This document shows, piece after piece, positions 8,793-17,561 of a stretch of 64,000 bases of DNA; the stretch's first letter is position 1, and each line of letters begins with the position of its first letter. The notes beneath the pieces are model-generated. The model searched no databases, had not been told where the DNA came from, and was given only the letters and a program-made list of their open reading frames with translations. The DNA is from Bosea sp. RAC05 (GTDB lineage Bacteria; Pseudomonadota; Alphaproteobacteria; Rhizobiales; Beijerinckiaceae): contig NZ_CP016463.1 of the NCBI RefSeq assembly GCF_001713455.1, positions 620,001 to 684,000 of the forward strand, read 5' to 3'. Made by a program: the position numbers and the translations under genes.

Positions 8793-10805
8793 TTAGGTCG
8801 GTTGCGATAGAGCCGCAAAATCGGCAGCTGACCACGTCCGCATGGATTTCGGAAGGAATGGCGACCAGGCAGCGACTGCTGCGGCAAAGGCGCCGGGCCG
8901 CCAGAACTCATACCCTGCGGTCTGGGCAATGGTGCCGACGTTTTTTGTTGGAAGGAGCTGCGAATGGTCGATAGCGATCATGCCGCGGTCGATGGCAGAG
9001 AGATATGCATTGATTACGGTTAGGGCGCATGCGGGCGGGTCTGCATTACGGTATCCACGATGCTGCTTGATCGTGAACCGTGGCGCACTGCCAGATGCGG
9101 CATGCTCGACCGCGATCTCGACGGTCGAGACGCGCTCTATCAGACCCGAAGAGCCTAGCCGACGCAGCGATATGATTCTGCTGTGGTTGGCCTTGCAGTG
9201 CTGACTGTACCCCCCGACGCAATGGGAAAGGCCATCAAGCCCATCAGCATCAGCTCCACGGCGCCCTTCATCCTTGAGCTCGCGGGCGCAGGTCAGGACC
9301 TTTAGGTCATAACCATCGCAACGCCAGTCGGGCAGCCCAGCCACCCAGCGGGTCATCGGAAGAAAGCCAGGGGTGATCGAAGACAGCTGGTCTGCAATGC
9401 CATGCTGCCGATGATGCCACTCGCGAGAATCCTCAAGAATGCGAGCGAAGCTTTTGCCTGAAAGCAAGATGATGCCGGCCGCGCGCGAGGTCTGAGCGGA
9501 TCTGTCCATCAGGCCCCGAGGGGTGGCATATTCCCACTTCGAGGGGTCAAGATCGGTCAATGCATAGGCCGGGCCGAGAATCTCGCGACCGAAAGCATCG
9601 CGGTAGTCGCCGATGTCATTGGTTGCAGCCCGGAGAGCGTCAGCGTCTTCCACGGCGGCGGCTTTGAGTAGTCTCGAACGAAAGACGCTCCATCGACCGC
9701 CCGATGGAAAGAGCCTCGTCAGGGAGGGGCCGGGGTAAGCCATACGGCGGAATGACGCGACGGGATCAGAAGCCGATACCATAGCCTCCCACCCGGTCTG
9801 GGTCGGGCCGGTCCCCACTATTTGGCGGAGCGTCCCCATAGAATCAGAAACCGATAGCAGGGCCTCCCATTCGGCTGCAGAGCATGGCACCCAATCCGAA
9901 GGTAGCTTCGTGAGAGTTGCCGCGGCGCGCAACTCGACCGACGTGGATGGAGTCCGAAAGAACGGATTGAGGTCGAGCAAACGATTGGCACCGCGAGATG
10001 CGCCACCTGCCGCGGCGATGGCATCGGCATGTTTTGCGATCGAACGGGACAGTGACCTGTACGCGGCCATGTGGCCAGGCATCGATGCAGTCAGGGCGGC
10101 CTGGAGAGAACGGGTGGGATCATCTCCGAATGCAGACCGATCGTCCTTCCATAAGCTCATGAAGATAGCCGAGAACCCCGGAAAGGCTGCAAGTGCCTTG
10201 CGAAAGGGCGCTCCAGGCATGAACGAGCCATCCATACCCTCCCATTCGCGCTCGCCGATCCAGAAGAGTGTCTGTTCGTGGGCGGCTGCGAAAGCCAACG
10301 CCTCTGCGTCGAGCGTTGCACTCATTGCCTCGATCTGATGGGCGAGATGGCCGTGCACGAGGCGATGAGCGGTCGTCAGATCGACGCCGGTTCGGCGCCT
10401 GACGTACTGCGCCATGCTGATCGCACAGTCGCCTGGTCTGCCTGACAGATGCTTGACGATACCCAGCCTCAACAGCTGATGGACCAGTCCGGGGCATTCC
10501 GTGCTCCGGACTGGGTCAACGTCGCTGGCCATCGCTTCAGCGACCAGCGATCGGGCCTGAGCGGTGATGTCGCCATCGTCGTCGAACTTGTGCTCGATCA
10601 GGGCCGCTCGCCCGTCACGCCGGCGCAGGAATCCCAGCATCTGCATCGTTCCGTCTCTGGCCAACTCGCTGACAGGGTGCGCCTGCCAGATTCCCACGAC
10701 ACCGCGCTCATCTTCGACGAGCTCGACGATGCAATCGGCCAGGGCCTCATCGATTGTCAGTGGAAGTGTCGGGCCCTGAACATCGCGGGCGAGTGAAGAA
10801 TGCAT
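8793..10805 (-). CDS. PcfJ-domain protein
   Basis: 670 residues from ATG 10805; a start 19 codons upstream is less likely. The C-terminal third carries the PcfJ-like signature: LSHCVGGYSQHC, a polar loop, SRIISLR, then STVEIAVE and QHRGYRNADPP. PcfJ-like proteins are named after a gene of the Enterococcus conjugative plasmid pCF10 and occur widely on plasmids and phages; the molecular role is unsettled. The N-terminal two thirds are helical and unmatched, perhaps a repeat of helical hairpins. It is divergent from the tmRNA gene and followed on the same strand by the MarR-like gene. Its presence is mild evidence that the window is an accessory element. Confidence 0.75.
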   Translation of the reverse strand: MHSSLARDVQGPTLPLTIDEALADCIVELVEDERGVVGIWQAHPVSELARDGTMQMLGFLRRRDGRAALIEHKFDDDGDITAQARSLVAEAMASDVDPVRSTECPGLVHQLLRLGIVKHLSGRPGDCAISMAQYVRRRTGVDLTTAHRLVHGHLAHQIEAMSATLDAEALAFAAAHEQTLFWIGEREWEGMDGSFMPGAPFRKALAAFPGFSAIFMSLWKDDRSAFGDDPTRSLQAALTASMPGHMAAYRSLSRSIAKHADAIAAAGGASRGANRLLDLNPFFRTPSTSVELRAAATLTKLPSDWVPCSAAEWEALLSVSDSMGTLRQIVGTGPTQTGWEAMVSASDPVASFRRMAYPGPSLTRLFPSGGRWSVFRSRLLKAAAVEDADALRAATNDIGDYRDAFGREILGPAYALTDLDPSKWEYATPRGLMDRSAQTSRAAGIILLSGKSFARILEDSREWHHRQHGIADQLSSITPGFLPMTRWVAGLPDWRCDGYDLKVLTCARELKDEGRRGADADGLDGLSHCVGGYSQHCKANHSRIISLRRLGSSGLIERVSTVEIAVEHAASGSAPRFTIKQHRGYRNADPPACALTVINAYLSAIDRGMIAIDHSQLLPTKNVGTIAQTAGYEFWRPGAFAAAVAAWSPFLPKSMRTWSAADFAALSQPT

Positions 10806-10925
10806 GGGAATGCTCTGATGATGTGCCGCCCGAACCGTGGAACGGCACGATCCCAGCCGCAACAGGACTCAGTCCTCAATCCACCGATCGCTGCACGCAG
10901 ATCGATAAGAACAATCCAACGGTCC

Positions 10926-10954
10926 TTGAAAAATGCCTCGTTATCGCGTAACAG
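10926..10954 (+). promoter_or_regulatory. Sigma-70-type promoter of the tmRNA gene
   Basis: TTGAAA (10926-10931), a 17-nt spacer and TAACAG (10949-10954) lie upstream of the acceptor piece of the tmRNA. Transcription would start near 10961, leaving about 80 nt to the CCA end of the acceptor piece, a sensible length for a permuted alphaproteobacterial tmRNA. Confidence 0.6.
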
Positions 10955-10960
10955 AACAAT

Positions 10961-11312
10961 GCTGCTTTCGGGCGGCTATGGCGATAAATCGTCATCGGAA
11001 TAGACCTTGCGGACCCGGGGGCGGTACCCGGCGCCTCCACCATGGACACATGCGCAAGCGCTGCGGGCCATCCCGGTAAATGCGCGCGCAGCGATAGCAG
11101 GCGAGGGCCGTAAACCCGGATCGCATGTGTCTTTGATGGGGGCGAAACAGGCTCGACGTGGGGTGGTAAAAGGTGGTCTTTCGCTCGGTATGATTCCGCC
11201 GTCATCGGGTCTTGCGTAGGTGTCAACGACAACAACGCTGGGTACGCTCTCGCCGCGTGAGCGGTGCGGGTATCCCGTCTAGTCCTGTAGGGTAGCACCT
11301 TCAGGCGGGGTT
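10961..11312 (+). ncRNA. ssrA: Circularly permuted two-piece tmRNA
   Basis: Ribosome-rescue RNA in the permuted order. The acceptor piece ends at 11042 with ACCA; its T-arm is CCGGG (11015-11019), loop GGCGGTA, CCCGG (11027-11031). The acceptor strand CGCCTCC (11032-11038) pairs with GGGGGCG (11138-11144), the start of the coding piece, which continues GAAACAGGCTCGACG as in other tmRNAs. The segment between (11043-11137) is closed by GACACATGCG (11045-11054) and CGCATGTGTC (11122-11131), extending the stem in the precursor as expected for a processed loop. The tag frame runs 11222-11260: GUC resume codon, peptide VNDNNAGYALAA, stop UGA. TAG at -5 to -3 of GUC aligns with the E. coli resume region. 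Pseudoknot-like pairings follow. The 5' end and the exact 3' end are estimates. Confidence 0.9.
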
Positions 11313-11313
11313 C

Positions 11314-11339
11314 GGAGGCACCTGGCAACAGAAGCCTCC
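11314..11339 (+). terminator. Hairpin terminator after the tmRNA
   Basis: GGAGGC (11314-11319) pairs with GCCTCC (11334-11339) around a 14-nt loop, followed by the pyrimidine-rich CTTCCTCTTTC. It closes the tmRNA transcription unit and faces the convergent remnant gene ending at 11377. Confidence 0.55.
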
Positions 11340-11376
11340 ACTTCCTCTTTCGGTAGCTGGAAAACCGGACGGCGGA

Positions 11377-11751
11377 TCAGAACGCGGGCGCTGGCGACGG
11401 CACTGGCTGTGGATGGCGCCACATCAGCAGCAGATTGGTCTCCTGGCAGATCAGATCGTCATCGGGCCAGACAAAGCCGAACTTCTTGAAGAAGCGCGCT
11501 GATTGCGGGCTTTCAGGCGGGATGAGAATCGTCAGGTTATGGGCATCCGCCAGAGCGAGGATGTGAGCCATCGCGGCTGTACCGGTCCCCTGCCCTGTCG
11601 GAAGTCAGTCTTCGAGCGCCAGATAGGGTATCTCGATCGCCTGGTCCTTCAGCCTCAAATCGAGACTGAGTCCCAGCGCCTGGCAGGCGGCCAGGGCGCG
11701 ATCACAATCCTGGTCTAAGGCTGTCGGGACTTTAGGTGCACGGCGCCTCAC
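11377..11751 (-). pseudogene. GNAT acetyltransferase gene interrupted by an in-frame stop
   Basis: Read from GTG 11751, eight bases after the stop of the upstream gene, the frame runs 48 codons (...KDQAIEIPYLALED), meets TGA at 11607-11605, then continues in the same frame as LPTGQGTGTAAMAHI and ESPQSARFFKKFGF to 11377. The EIPYLALED / GQGTGTAAM / ARFFKKFGF series is the usual strand-4, acetyl-CoA-binding loop and C-terminal motif of a small GNAT enzyme. Only the stop breaks it. I call it a pseudogene; a sequencing error, readthrough, or re-initiation at ATG 11571 are the alternatives. Substrate unknown. Confidence 0.6.
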
Positions 11752-11759
11752 GGCCAGTC

Positions 11760-12368
11760 CTACGGAGCCGGCGCCATTGCCGCGGAGCGCGCTGCAGTGA
11801 TCTCGCGAACCTTGTCATCGCGCCACTGATTGAGGTCTCGAACCACGCCGAGTGCGGCTTCGACGCCGGCGTTGTCGAGCTTCGCGGCGATGGAGGTCAC
11901 GGTCTGTGTCATCCCGAAGAGGCGCAGGGCAAAGCCAGCTTCGCTGGCATTCACCCGGCAGCCGAGCCCGTAGACGCACTCCTCGTCTGTCTCATCCGAG
12001 AACTGGGCCTGGGCCGAATTGTGGTAGCCGTCGAACTGGCCCTGCAGCCGCTGGTCATAGCCGGGCAGGCACGATGCGCTCGCGATCGCGCCGAGCACCT
12101 TCTCGATCTGGGCGAGATTGTCAGCATACATCACGTATTCGGGGCGCGGACCATCCTTGGGAGCGGGGTCGAGATCGGGGTTGGAAAACGCCTTGAGCCA
12201 GTAGCTCTCCATGAGCCCATCCTTGCTGGCATCGTCCGGGTGGAGCTCGGCCTCAACGAACAGGCCGTAGATGCGTTGCGGCGCGGCACCATTGGTATCG
12301 AAGCCGAGCAGGGACACTCCGTCTGAGAATACGACAGGCTTCGAGGTTTCGAAGTGTTGGTCGGCCAT
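11760..12368 (-). CDS. Hypothetical protein
   Basis: 202 residues starting at ATG 12368, soluble, family not recognised. It has a cysteine-containing central segment (SCLPGYD, ETDEECVYGLGCRVN) and a helical C-terminus rich in Ala. Composition is acidic and typical of the neighbourhood. It is preceded on the same strand by the paralogue-family gene at 12455-13465 and followed within 8 bp by the broken GNAT frame, so the three may be co-transcribed. Confidence 0.7.
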   Translation of the reverse strand: MADQHFETSKPVVFSDGVSLLGFDTNGAAPQRIYGLFVEAELHPDDASKDGLMESYWLKAFSNPDLDPAPKDGPRPEYVMYADNLAQIEKVLGAIASASCLPGYDQRLQGQFDGYHNSAQAQFSDETDEECVYGLGCRVNASEAGFALRLFGMTQTVTSIAAKLDNAGVEAALGVVRDLNQWRDDKVREITAARSAAMAPAP

Positions 12369-12454
12369 GAGAACGCTCCAGGGTGGTGACGGCCGTTAAG
12401 CTACCATCCCTCGACGCAAGGCATGAGCATCACCCTCAATGGCGAGACCGGATT

Positions 12455-13465
12455 TCAGAGGCTGGGAATATCCGAGAGCGATCGCTCTGCGCCGCTCAAT
12501 TCGATCCGGCTGAGAGCCGCTTCCGCAGACCGGATCATGTAGGTACTGCAAACCCCATCCTCTCCGTCTGGACCAGGGTTGCAGGCGCTCATCCCATTGC
12601 GCATCGCAGTCGCCAGCGGGGTAACGTCGACTGCCTGGTTCAGCTCCAATTGCCTCTCGGCTGCTGCCATTGCTTCGCGAAGGTCGCGGTAGGCAATGAA
12701 GAACTCAACATCCTGGGTGGCAATCGCCTTTTTCATGTCGTCGAGGATGTTCCTGGCTGATGCCAGCAGAGCCACCTCGTCACAGGGCTTCTTCAGGGCG
12801 TCTGGGATGAGGATCTCGACGATGGGCCCTGTGATCGTCTCGATACCGCGCAGATCGTGCGCGCAGGCCTGCTTGATGATGCCCAGTTGATCGAGGCGAA
12901 AGCTCAGGCGCTCGGCTTGCTGTTGGAATGGCTTCGCGACGTTGATCCACGCATAGCCGCCGGAGGTCGTGAGATAAAGGTAGGGCTCTTTTGAGCGCTC
13001 CCAGAGTGTCCCGCCAATCAGGACGATCTCCGCGGCGAGATCCCTGATTTTGGCTTCGATGGACTCGCGGCCGCTGACATGAACTTCCTGGATGTCGACA
13101 TCGTCTTCGATCCTGGCCGTTGTCGCTCCGGTCTTGGGGCAGTCATGTGAGCTGAGTGGGTTGCCGTACTGATCGAACTCCCGGTTCACTCCCAGGAGCC
13201 AGCCGAAGTCGGCAGGAATTTTCGTGTCGTCATCGGTGGAAATCATCTTCTGGGCCCAGAGATGGCCCTCGAACCAGCGCATCTCGACGGGGTCTCCTTC
13301 GCCATAATTGTGGTCCTGGTAGCGCAATGCGATCGGAGCCTGCGCGTCCGTGAGCTCGGCAATCTCGACCGGGACCGTGGCGACATAGACATGCCGTGAG
13401 GTGTTGCGCTTCCGCTTGTGGCGGACGACGGCCTCATAGCTGAACGGAACGTCGATGATCTTCAT
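12455..13465 (-). CDS. Unknown protein, family of four in this window ('MKxxIPFxYE' family)
   Basis: 336 residues. ATG 13465 is chosen for the GGAGG Shine-Dalgarno 7 nt upstream, although the frame stays open 32 codons further. The N-terminus (MKIIDVPFSYEAVVRHKRKR... followed by VEIAELTDAQAPIALRY) resembles the starts of the proteins at 33717, 35126 and 55831: an Ile/Pro-rich first strand, an aromatic-Glu pair, a basic stretch with several Arg, a V-[ED]-[IV]-x-E-[VL] strand and a short 'DAPxA' turn. The rest diverges. Function unknown. It is divergently oriented from the NAD+ cassette, with the shared promoter region between them. Confidence 0.75.
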   Translation of the reverse strand: MKIIDVPFSYEAVVRHKRKRNTSRHVYVATVPVEIAELTDAQAPIALRYQDHNYGEGDPVEMRWFEGHLWAQKMISTDDDTKIPADFGWLLGVNREFDQYGNPLSSHDCPKTGATTARIEDDVDIQEVHVSGRESIEAKIRDLAAEIVLIGGTLWERSKEPYLYLTTSGGYAWINVAKPFQQQAERLSFRLDQLGIIKQACAHDLRGIETITGPIVEILIPDALKKPCDEVALLASARNILDDMKKAIATQDVEFFIAYRDLREAMAAAERQLELNQAVDVTPLATAMRNGMSACNPGPDGEDGVCSTYMIRSAEAALSRIELSGAERSLSDIPSL

Positions 13466-13544
13466 AGGTGGCCTCCGAGGCTCCAAGGAGCCGCCGGACA
13501 ACGCAACCCACAAGCGCTTCAAGAATCGCCTTTGCAATTCATCA

Positions 13545-13572
13545 TTGACGTATTCGCCCAAGGGACTATTCT
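13545..13572 (+). promoter_or_regulatory. Sigma-70-type promoter for the NAD+ cassette
   Basis: TTGACG (13545-13550), a 16-nt spacer and TATTCT (13567-13572) are placed about 95 nt before the nadE start. No other promoter-like site is seen between here and 19267, which fits one transcript for the five genes. Confidence 0.5.
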
Positions 13573-13666
13573 AATCGGGTAAGCCGCTGATCTGGATCCC
13601 GCACCGGGGTCGCAGGCAAGCCGCTCCAATCCATCCGGGGACCGGGTGGGATGAGGATGGAACGAC

Positions 13667-15346
13667 ATGACCCCCAGTCTCGAACTGGTGCTGGCGCAGC
13701 TCAACCCGTGCGTCGGCGACCTCCAAGCCAACACCGACAGAGCCATCGGGCTGATCCGCGATCATCGCGACGCAGACCTCGTCGTCTTCACCGAATGCTT
13801 CCTGTCCGGCTACCCCGTCGAGGATCTCGTGCTCCGGCCTGGGTTCGTCGCAGCGGTCGAACGGCAGGTGGCCAGACTGACGGAGGCGGTCCTAGAAATC
13901 GGTGGCCCGGCTGTCATCGTCGGCGCGCCCGAAGAAGGGCCTGATCTTCCCTACAACGCCGCCTATTTCATCAATCCGGATGGATCCAAGAAGGTCGCTC
14001 GCAAGATCGACCTTCCGAATTCCACGGTGTTCGACGAGGTCCGGCATTTCGCCCCAGGCTCGCTCAGGGCGCCGGTGCTCTACCGCGGCGTTCGCATCGG
14101 CATCGGCATCTGCGAGGAGATGTGGCACCCACAGGTCTCGCAGCATCTCGCCGGCGAGCTGGCCGACCTGCTGATCTTCATCAACGGCAGCCCCTACACC
14201 AGGGGCAAGCACAAGGGCCCTCGGCTCGCCCATGCCCGTGCCCGCGTTCGCGAGACGGGGCTCCCGCTGGTCTATCTGAACCAGGTCGGCGGACAGGACG
14301 AGCTCGTTTTCGACGGTGCCTCGTTCGTCCTCGACGAGAACGGGACGCTGTGTCGCGAGATGCCGGCCTTTTCGGAGGATGTGCTCAAGCTCACCTTCCC
14401 CTTCAGTTCGCAGCGGCCCTTCCAGAGCTATCCCGGCGACGTCGAAGCCGACTATGTCGCCTGCGTGATCGGGCTGCGTGACTATGTCGAGAAGAATGGG
14501 TTCAAGACCGTCGTGCTCGGCATGTCGGGCGGCATCGACTCCGCGTTGGCGGGCGCTATGGCCGTCGACGCGCTCGGCGCGCAGCGTGTGCATGCCATCA
14601 CGCTGCCGTCGAAGGTGACATCGCAGGAGAGCCTCGACGATGCGGTGCAGGTCTGCAAGCAGATCGGCATCCCCGTCCAGACCATCGGCATCGGTTCGGC
14701 CGTCAGGGCCGTTCAGGACATGCTGTTCGGGACCGGTGACAGGGTGCCGGGGCTGACCGACGAGAACATCCAGGCGCGCGTTCGCATGATCGCTCTCATG
14801 GGGTGGACGAACGAGTATGGCGACATGGTCGTCACCACCGGCAACAAGAGCGAGAACTCGGTCGGCTACGCGACACTCTATGGCGACATGGCCGGCGGCT
14901 TCAATCCGCTCAAGGACCTGTACAAGACCGAGGTCTGGGAACTCGCGCGTTTCCGCAATGGCTACCGTCCGCTCGGCATGTACGGGGCACGGTCGCCGAT
15001 CCCTGAAAACGTGATCGCCAAGCCGCCCAGCGCCGAGCTCGCCGATGGCCAAACGGACGAGGCAACGCTCGGTCCCTACGCCGTGCTCGATGCGCTGCTC
15101 CGGGGGATCGTCGACGAAGATCTCGATGTCGCAGCCGCCCTGCGCCGAGCCACGCGCGAGCTCGGTGACAAGGCAAGCGACCCTCTCGTCATCCCGTTCC
15201 TGACTCTGGCTCACGCGACGCGCATCGCCTCGCTCGTGCGGCGAGCCGAATACAAGCGCCGGCAGGCAGCGCCCGGCGTCAAGATCGGGCCCAGGGCTTT
15301 CGGGCGGGACCGCCGCTACCCGATCGTCAACCGCTTCGCGCTTTGA
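13667..15346 (+). CDS. nadE: Glutamine-dependent NAD+ synthetase
   Basis: Last step of NAD+ synthesis: amidation of nicotinate adenine dinucleotide with ATP, using ammonia from glutamine. 559 residues, normal for the two-domain bacterial form. The N-terminal nitrilase-type glutaminase has its Glu-Lys-Cys triad: Glu43 (FTECF), Lys113 (RKIDLPN) and Cys149 (GICEE). The C-terminal synthetase has the P-loop SGGIDS at 287-292 and the downstream TGNKSE substrate segment. It is first in a same-strand run with pncB, an adenylyltransferase gene, pncA and a Nudix gene, which together make a full route from nicotinamide. The start follows GGATGGAACGAC. A host would normally have its own copy, so this is probably an accessory paralogue. 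Confidence 0.97.
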   Translation: MTPSLELVLAQLNPCVGDLQANTDRAIGLIRDHRDADLVVFTECFLSGYPVEDLVLRPGFVAAVERQVARLTEAVLEIGGPAVIVGAPEEGPDLPYNAAYFINPDGSKKVARKIDLPNSTVFDEVRHFAPGSLRAPVLYRGVRIGIGICEEMWHPQVSQHLAGELADLLIFINGSPYTRGKHKGPRLAHARARVRETGLPLVYLNQVGGQDELVFDGASFVLDENGTLCREMPAFSEDVLKLTFPFSSQRPFQSYPGDVEADYVACVIGLRDYVEKNGFKTVVLGMSGGIDSALAGAMAVDALGAQRVHAITLPSKVTSQESLDDAVQVCKQIGIPVQTIGIGSAVRAVQDMLFGTGDRVPGLTDENIQARVRMIALMGWTNEYGDMVVTTGNKSENSVGYATLYGDMAGGFNPLKDLYKTEVWELARFRNGYRPLGMYGARSPIPENVIAKPPSAELADGQTDEATLGPYAVLDALLRGIVDEDLDVAAALRRATRELGDKASDPLVIPFLTLAHATRIASLVRRAEYKRRQAAPGVKIGPRAFGRDRRYPIVNRFAL

Positions 15347-15366
15347 CGCTGATCAGGAACTCAGAC

Positions 15367-16707
15367 ATGACCCACATCGACATCGCCACACGCGTCCATA
15401 ATCACAACTTCAAGCTGGACCCGATCTGGCGTTCCATGCTCGACCAGGATTTCTACAAGATCCTCATGGGCCAGCTCATCTGGAAGCTGCACCGGAACGT
15501 CGACGTGACGTTCGCGATGAAGAACCGGACCAAGGCGGTCAAGCTCGGGCGCGAGATCGACGAGCGGGCGCTGCGCGACCAGCTCGATCACGCCAGGACG
15601 GTGCGGCTGTCCAAGGCAGAACGCATCTGGCTCGCCGGCAACACCTTCTATGGCAAGACGCGGATCTTCGATCCCGGCTATCTCGACTGGCTGGCGGCAT
15701 TCCAGCTGCCGGCATACGAACTCTCGCGCACCGCAGGCGACAGCTACGAGCTGACGTTCAGCGGCCCCTGGATCGAGACGACGTTCTGGGAGATCCCGGC
15801 GCTCGCGATCGTCAACGAGATGCGCACGCGGGCCGCTCTGGCCGACCATGGGCGCTTCGACATCGACATCACCTACGCGCGGGCCGAGGCCAAGCTCTGG
15901 GAGAAGGTCGAGCGCCTGCAGGCGCTGGGGCGTGAGGGTACGCTGAAGATCTCCGACTTCGGCACCCGGCGTCGGCACTCGTTCCTGTGGCAGCGCTGGG
16001 CCGTGCAGGCCATGCAGGCAGGACTCGGCGAGAACTTCACCGGGACCTCCAACGCCCTGCTCGCGATGGAGACCGGCCTCGAGGCGATTGGGACCAATGC
16101 CCACGAGCTGCCGATGACCTATGCCGCCCTCACGAACCAGAGTGAGAAGTCGCTGAAGGCGGCGCAGTACCGCGTTCTCGACGATTGGCAGTCGCTCTAC
16201 GACTCCAACCTGCTCGTCTTCCTGCCCGACACCTTCGGCACGACCCAGTTCCTTCGCGACGCCCCAGGCTGGGTCGCGGAGTGGAAGGGTTTCCGCCCCG
16301 ATTCCAAGGAGCCCATCGCCGCCGGCGAGGAGGCGATCGCCTGGTGGCTCCGACATGGCGAGGACCCGACCCAGAAGCTCGCGATCTTCTCGGACGGCAT
16401 GGACGTCGACACGATCGAGCGCTCCGTTCGCCACTTCCGCGACAAGGTCAACGTTGCCATCGGCTGGGGCACGAACCTCACCAACGACTTCCGCGGCTGC
16501 AGTCCGCTGGCTGGAAGCCGGCTCGACCCGATCTCGCTCGTCTGCAAGGTGCGCGACGCCAAGCGGAGGGACGAGCCCGGCAAGGCTCAGGGCGCGGTCA
16601 AGATCTCGGACAACCCGGAGAAGGCGACCGGTGCCCCCGATGACGTGAAACACTACCTGGCAGTCTTTGGCCATGCTGGCCAGGAAGCCCGGGCAGTCAC
16701 GGTCTGA
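15367..16707 (+). CDS. pncB: Nicotinate phosphoribosyltransferase
   Basis: Joins nicotinate and PRPP (with ATP) to form nicotinate mononucleotide. 446 residues from ATG 15367, which has AGGA upstream; a TTG overlapping the nadE stop would add eight residues and is less likely. Family motifs are present: LLDQDFYK-type N-terminus ([13 protein letters not shown]), [28 protein letters not shown] in the middle, the catalytic His in GTNAHELPM, and the FSDGMDVD and GWGTNLTND phosphate-binding loops. The E. coli PncB type fits better than the nicotinamide-using NAMPT type. It is 20 bp downstream of nadE. Its product feeds the adenylyltransferase encoded next. Confidence 0.95.
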   Translation: MTHIDIATRVHNHNFKLDPIWRSMLDQDFYKILMGQLIWKLHRNVDVTFAMKNRTKAVKLGREIDERALRDQLDHARTVRLSKAERIWLAGNTFYGKTRIFDPGYLDWLAAFQLPAYELSRTAGDSYELTFSGPWIETTFWEIPALAIVNEMRTRAALADHGRFDIDITYARAEAKLWEKVERLQALGREGTLKISDFGTRRRHSFLWQRWAVQAMQAGLGENFTGTSNALLAMETGLEAIGTNAHELPMTYAALTNQSEKSLKAAQYRVLDDWQSLYDSNLLVFLPDTFGTTQFLRDAPGWVAEWKGFRPDSKEPIAAGEEAIAWWLRHGEDPTQKLAIFSDGMDVDTIERSVRHFRDKVNVAIGWGTNLTNDFRGCSPLAGSRLDPISLVCKVRDAKRRDEPGKAQGAVKISDNPEKATGAPDDVKHYLAVFGHAGQEARAVTV

Positions 16708-16753
16708 GGCCTTCCTTGCACCCCCGCATTTGATTGAAGAGGCAAAGCAAACC

Positions 16754-17548
16754 ATGGCACGCCAGGAAACCTTCCAACGCCATCCCCTCACCCAGACCGG
16801 CCGTGTCGGGATCGCGCCTGTCGACATCCAGACCCTTCACGAGGGTCACGTTGTCCTTCTCTCGCACATGGCGTCGGCCTGCGAGGTCGGGATCGTCGCC
16901 ATCGGCTCGGTCGGCAAGCATGGTGTCGACGGGCATCCCTTCACGTTCGAGCAGCGCAAAGAGATGGTCCAGGCCGTTTTCGGCGACCGGTTCAAATTCC
17001 TGCCGCTCAACGACATCGACGCCTCGGCCGACAATGGCGAATGGGTCGCCTACGTGCTGAAGAAGGCCGCCGGGCAGGGCCTGCCGGAACCGACAGACTG
17101 CTTCGTCGGCAGCCAGGTCGACGGCAAGCGCTGGTACGCTCCTCACTTCGGCAGCTTCGACCAAGATGGTGAGCTGCGCGGCCTCTCGATGACCTATCGC
17201 GGTTCTTGGGAAGGTGGTGTGGACCGCTGTCTCCACGTGATCGACCGCGAGCGCCTCCAGCTTCCGTCGGGCCGCGAGATCAGGGCTCAGATCGAAGCCC
17301 GCGATCCCGAGTGGCGAGACCACGTTCCGCCTCTCCTCCACGACTATGTGGAATGGACCTATCCCCCTCACCTGCGGGTGGCGCTCCGGGGCCCCATGCC
17401 GCCTTCTTCCAATGACTACCCAGTGGGGACGCGGTTCATCCGAGCCGGCACGAAGGACGTGCTTGAGCTCAAGGACGACGGTCACTGGCGTCCGCAGCAG
17501 ACCCAGGACGAGAAGGCCGAATATGCCCGCGCCCGGCGCGGCAACTGA
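16754..17548 (+). CDS. NMN/NaMN adenylyltransferase-like nucleotidyltransferase
   Basis: Likely transfers AMP from ATP to nicotinate (or nicotinamide) mononucleotide. 264 residues from ATG 16754, with GAAGAGG upstream. The HxGH motif of the superfamily is His29-Glu-Gly-His32 in TLHEGHVVLLSHM. It is followed by GSVGKHGVDGHPFTFEQR, which matches the 'GSxxx..nPFtxxeR' segment of NadM-type enzymes. SGREIRAQI near residue ~190 takes the place of the ISxTxxR motif. The C-terminal ~60 residues are extra. The position between pncB and pncA supports NaMN as substrate. NadM-like is my best fit; NadD-like or NadR-like specificity is not excluded. Confidence 0.8.
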   Translation: MARQETFQRHPLTQTGRVGIAPVDIQTLHEGHVVLLSHMASACEVGIVAIGSVGKHGVDGHPFTFEQRKEMVQAVFGDRFKFLPLNDIDASADNGEWVAYVLKKAAGQGLPEPTDCFVGSQVDGKRWYAPHFGSFDQDGELRGLSMTYRGSWEGGVDRCLHVIDRERLQLPSGREIRAQIEARDPEWRDHVPPLLHDYVEWTYPPHLRVALRGPMPPSSNDYPVGTRFIRAGTKDVLELKDDGHWRPQQTQDEKAEYARARRGN

Positions 17549-17561
17549 CGAGGAGACGATC

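Noticed and set aside
10876..11328. 150-codon minus-strand frame
   Set aside because: It overlaps the tmRNA on the opposite strand and has no protein-family features.
13573..13666. NAD+-sensing riboswitch ahead of nadE
   Set aside because: No conserved NAD+ riboswitch hairpin is recognisable in this short leader.
13892..16827. Long minus-strand frames opposite nadE and pncB (440 and 488 codons)
   Set aside because: The plus-strand genes have full catalytic motifs. GC-rich third positions give long antisense frames across this window.
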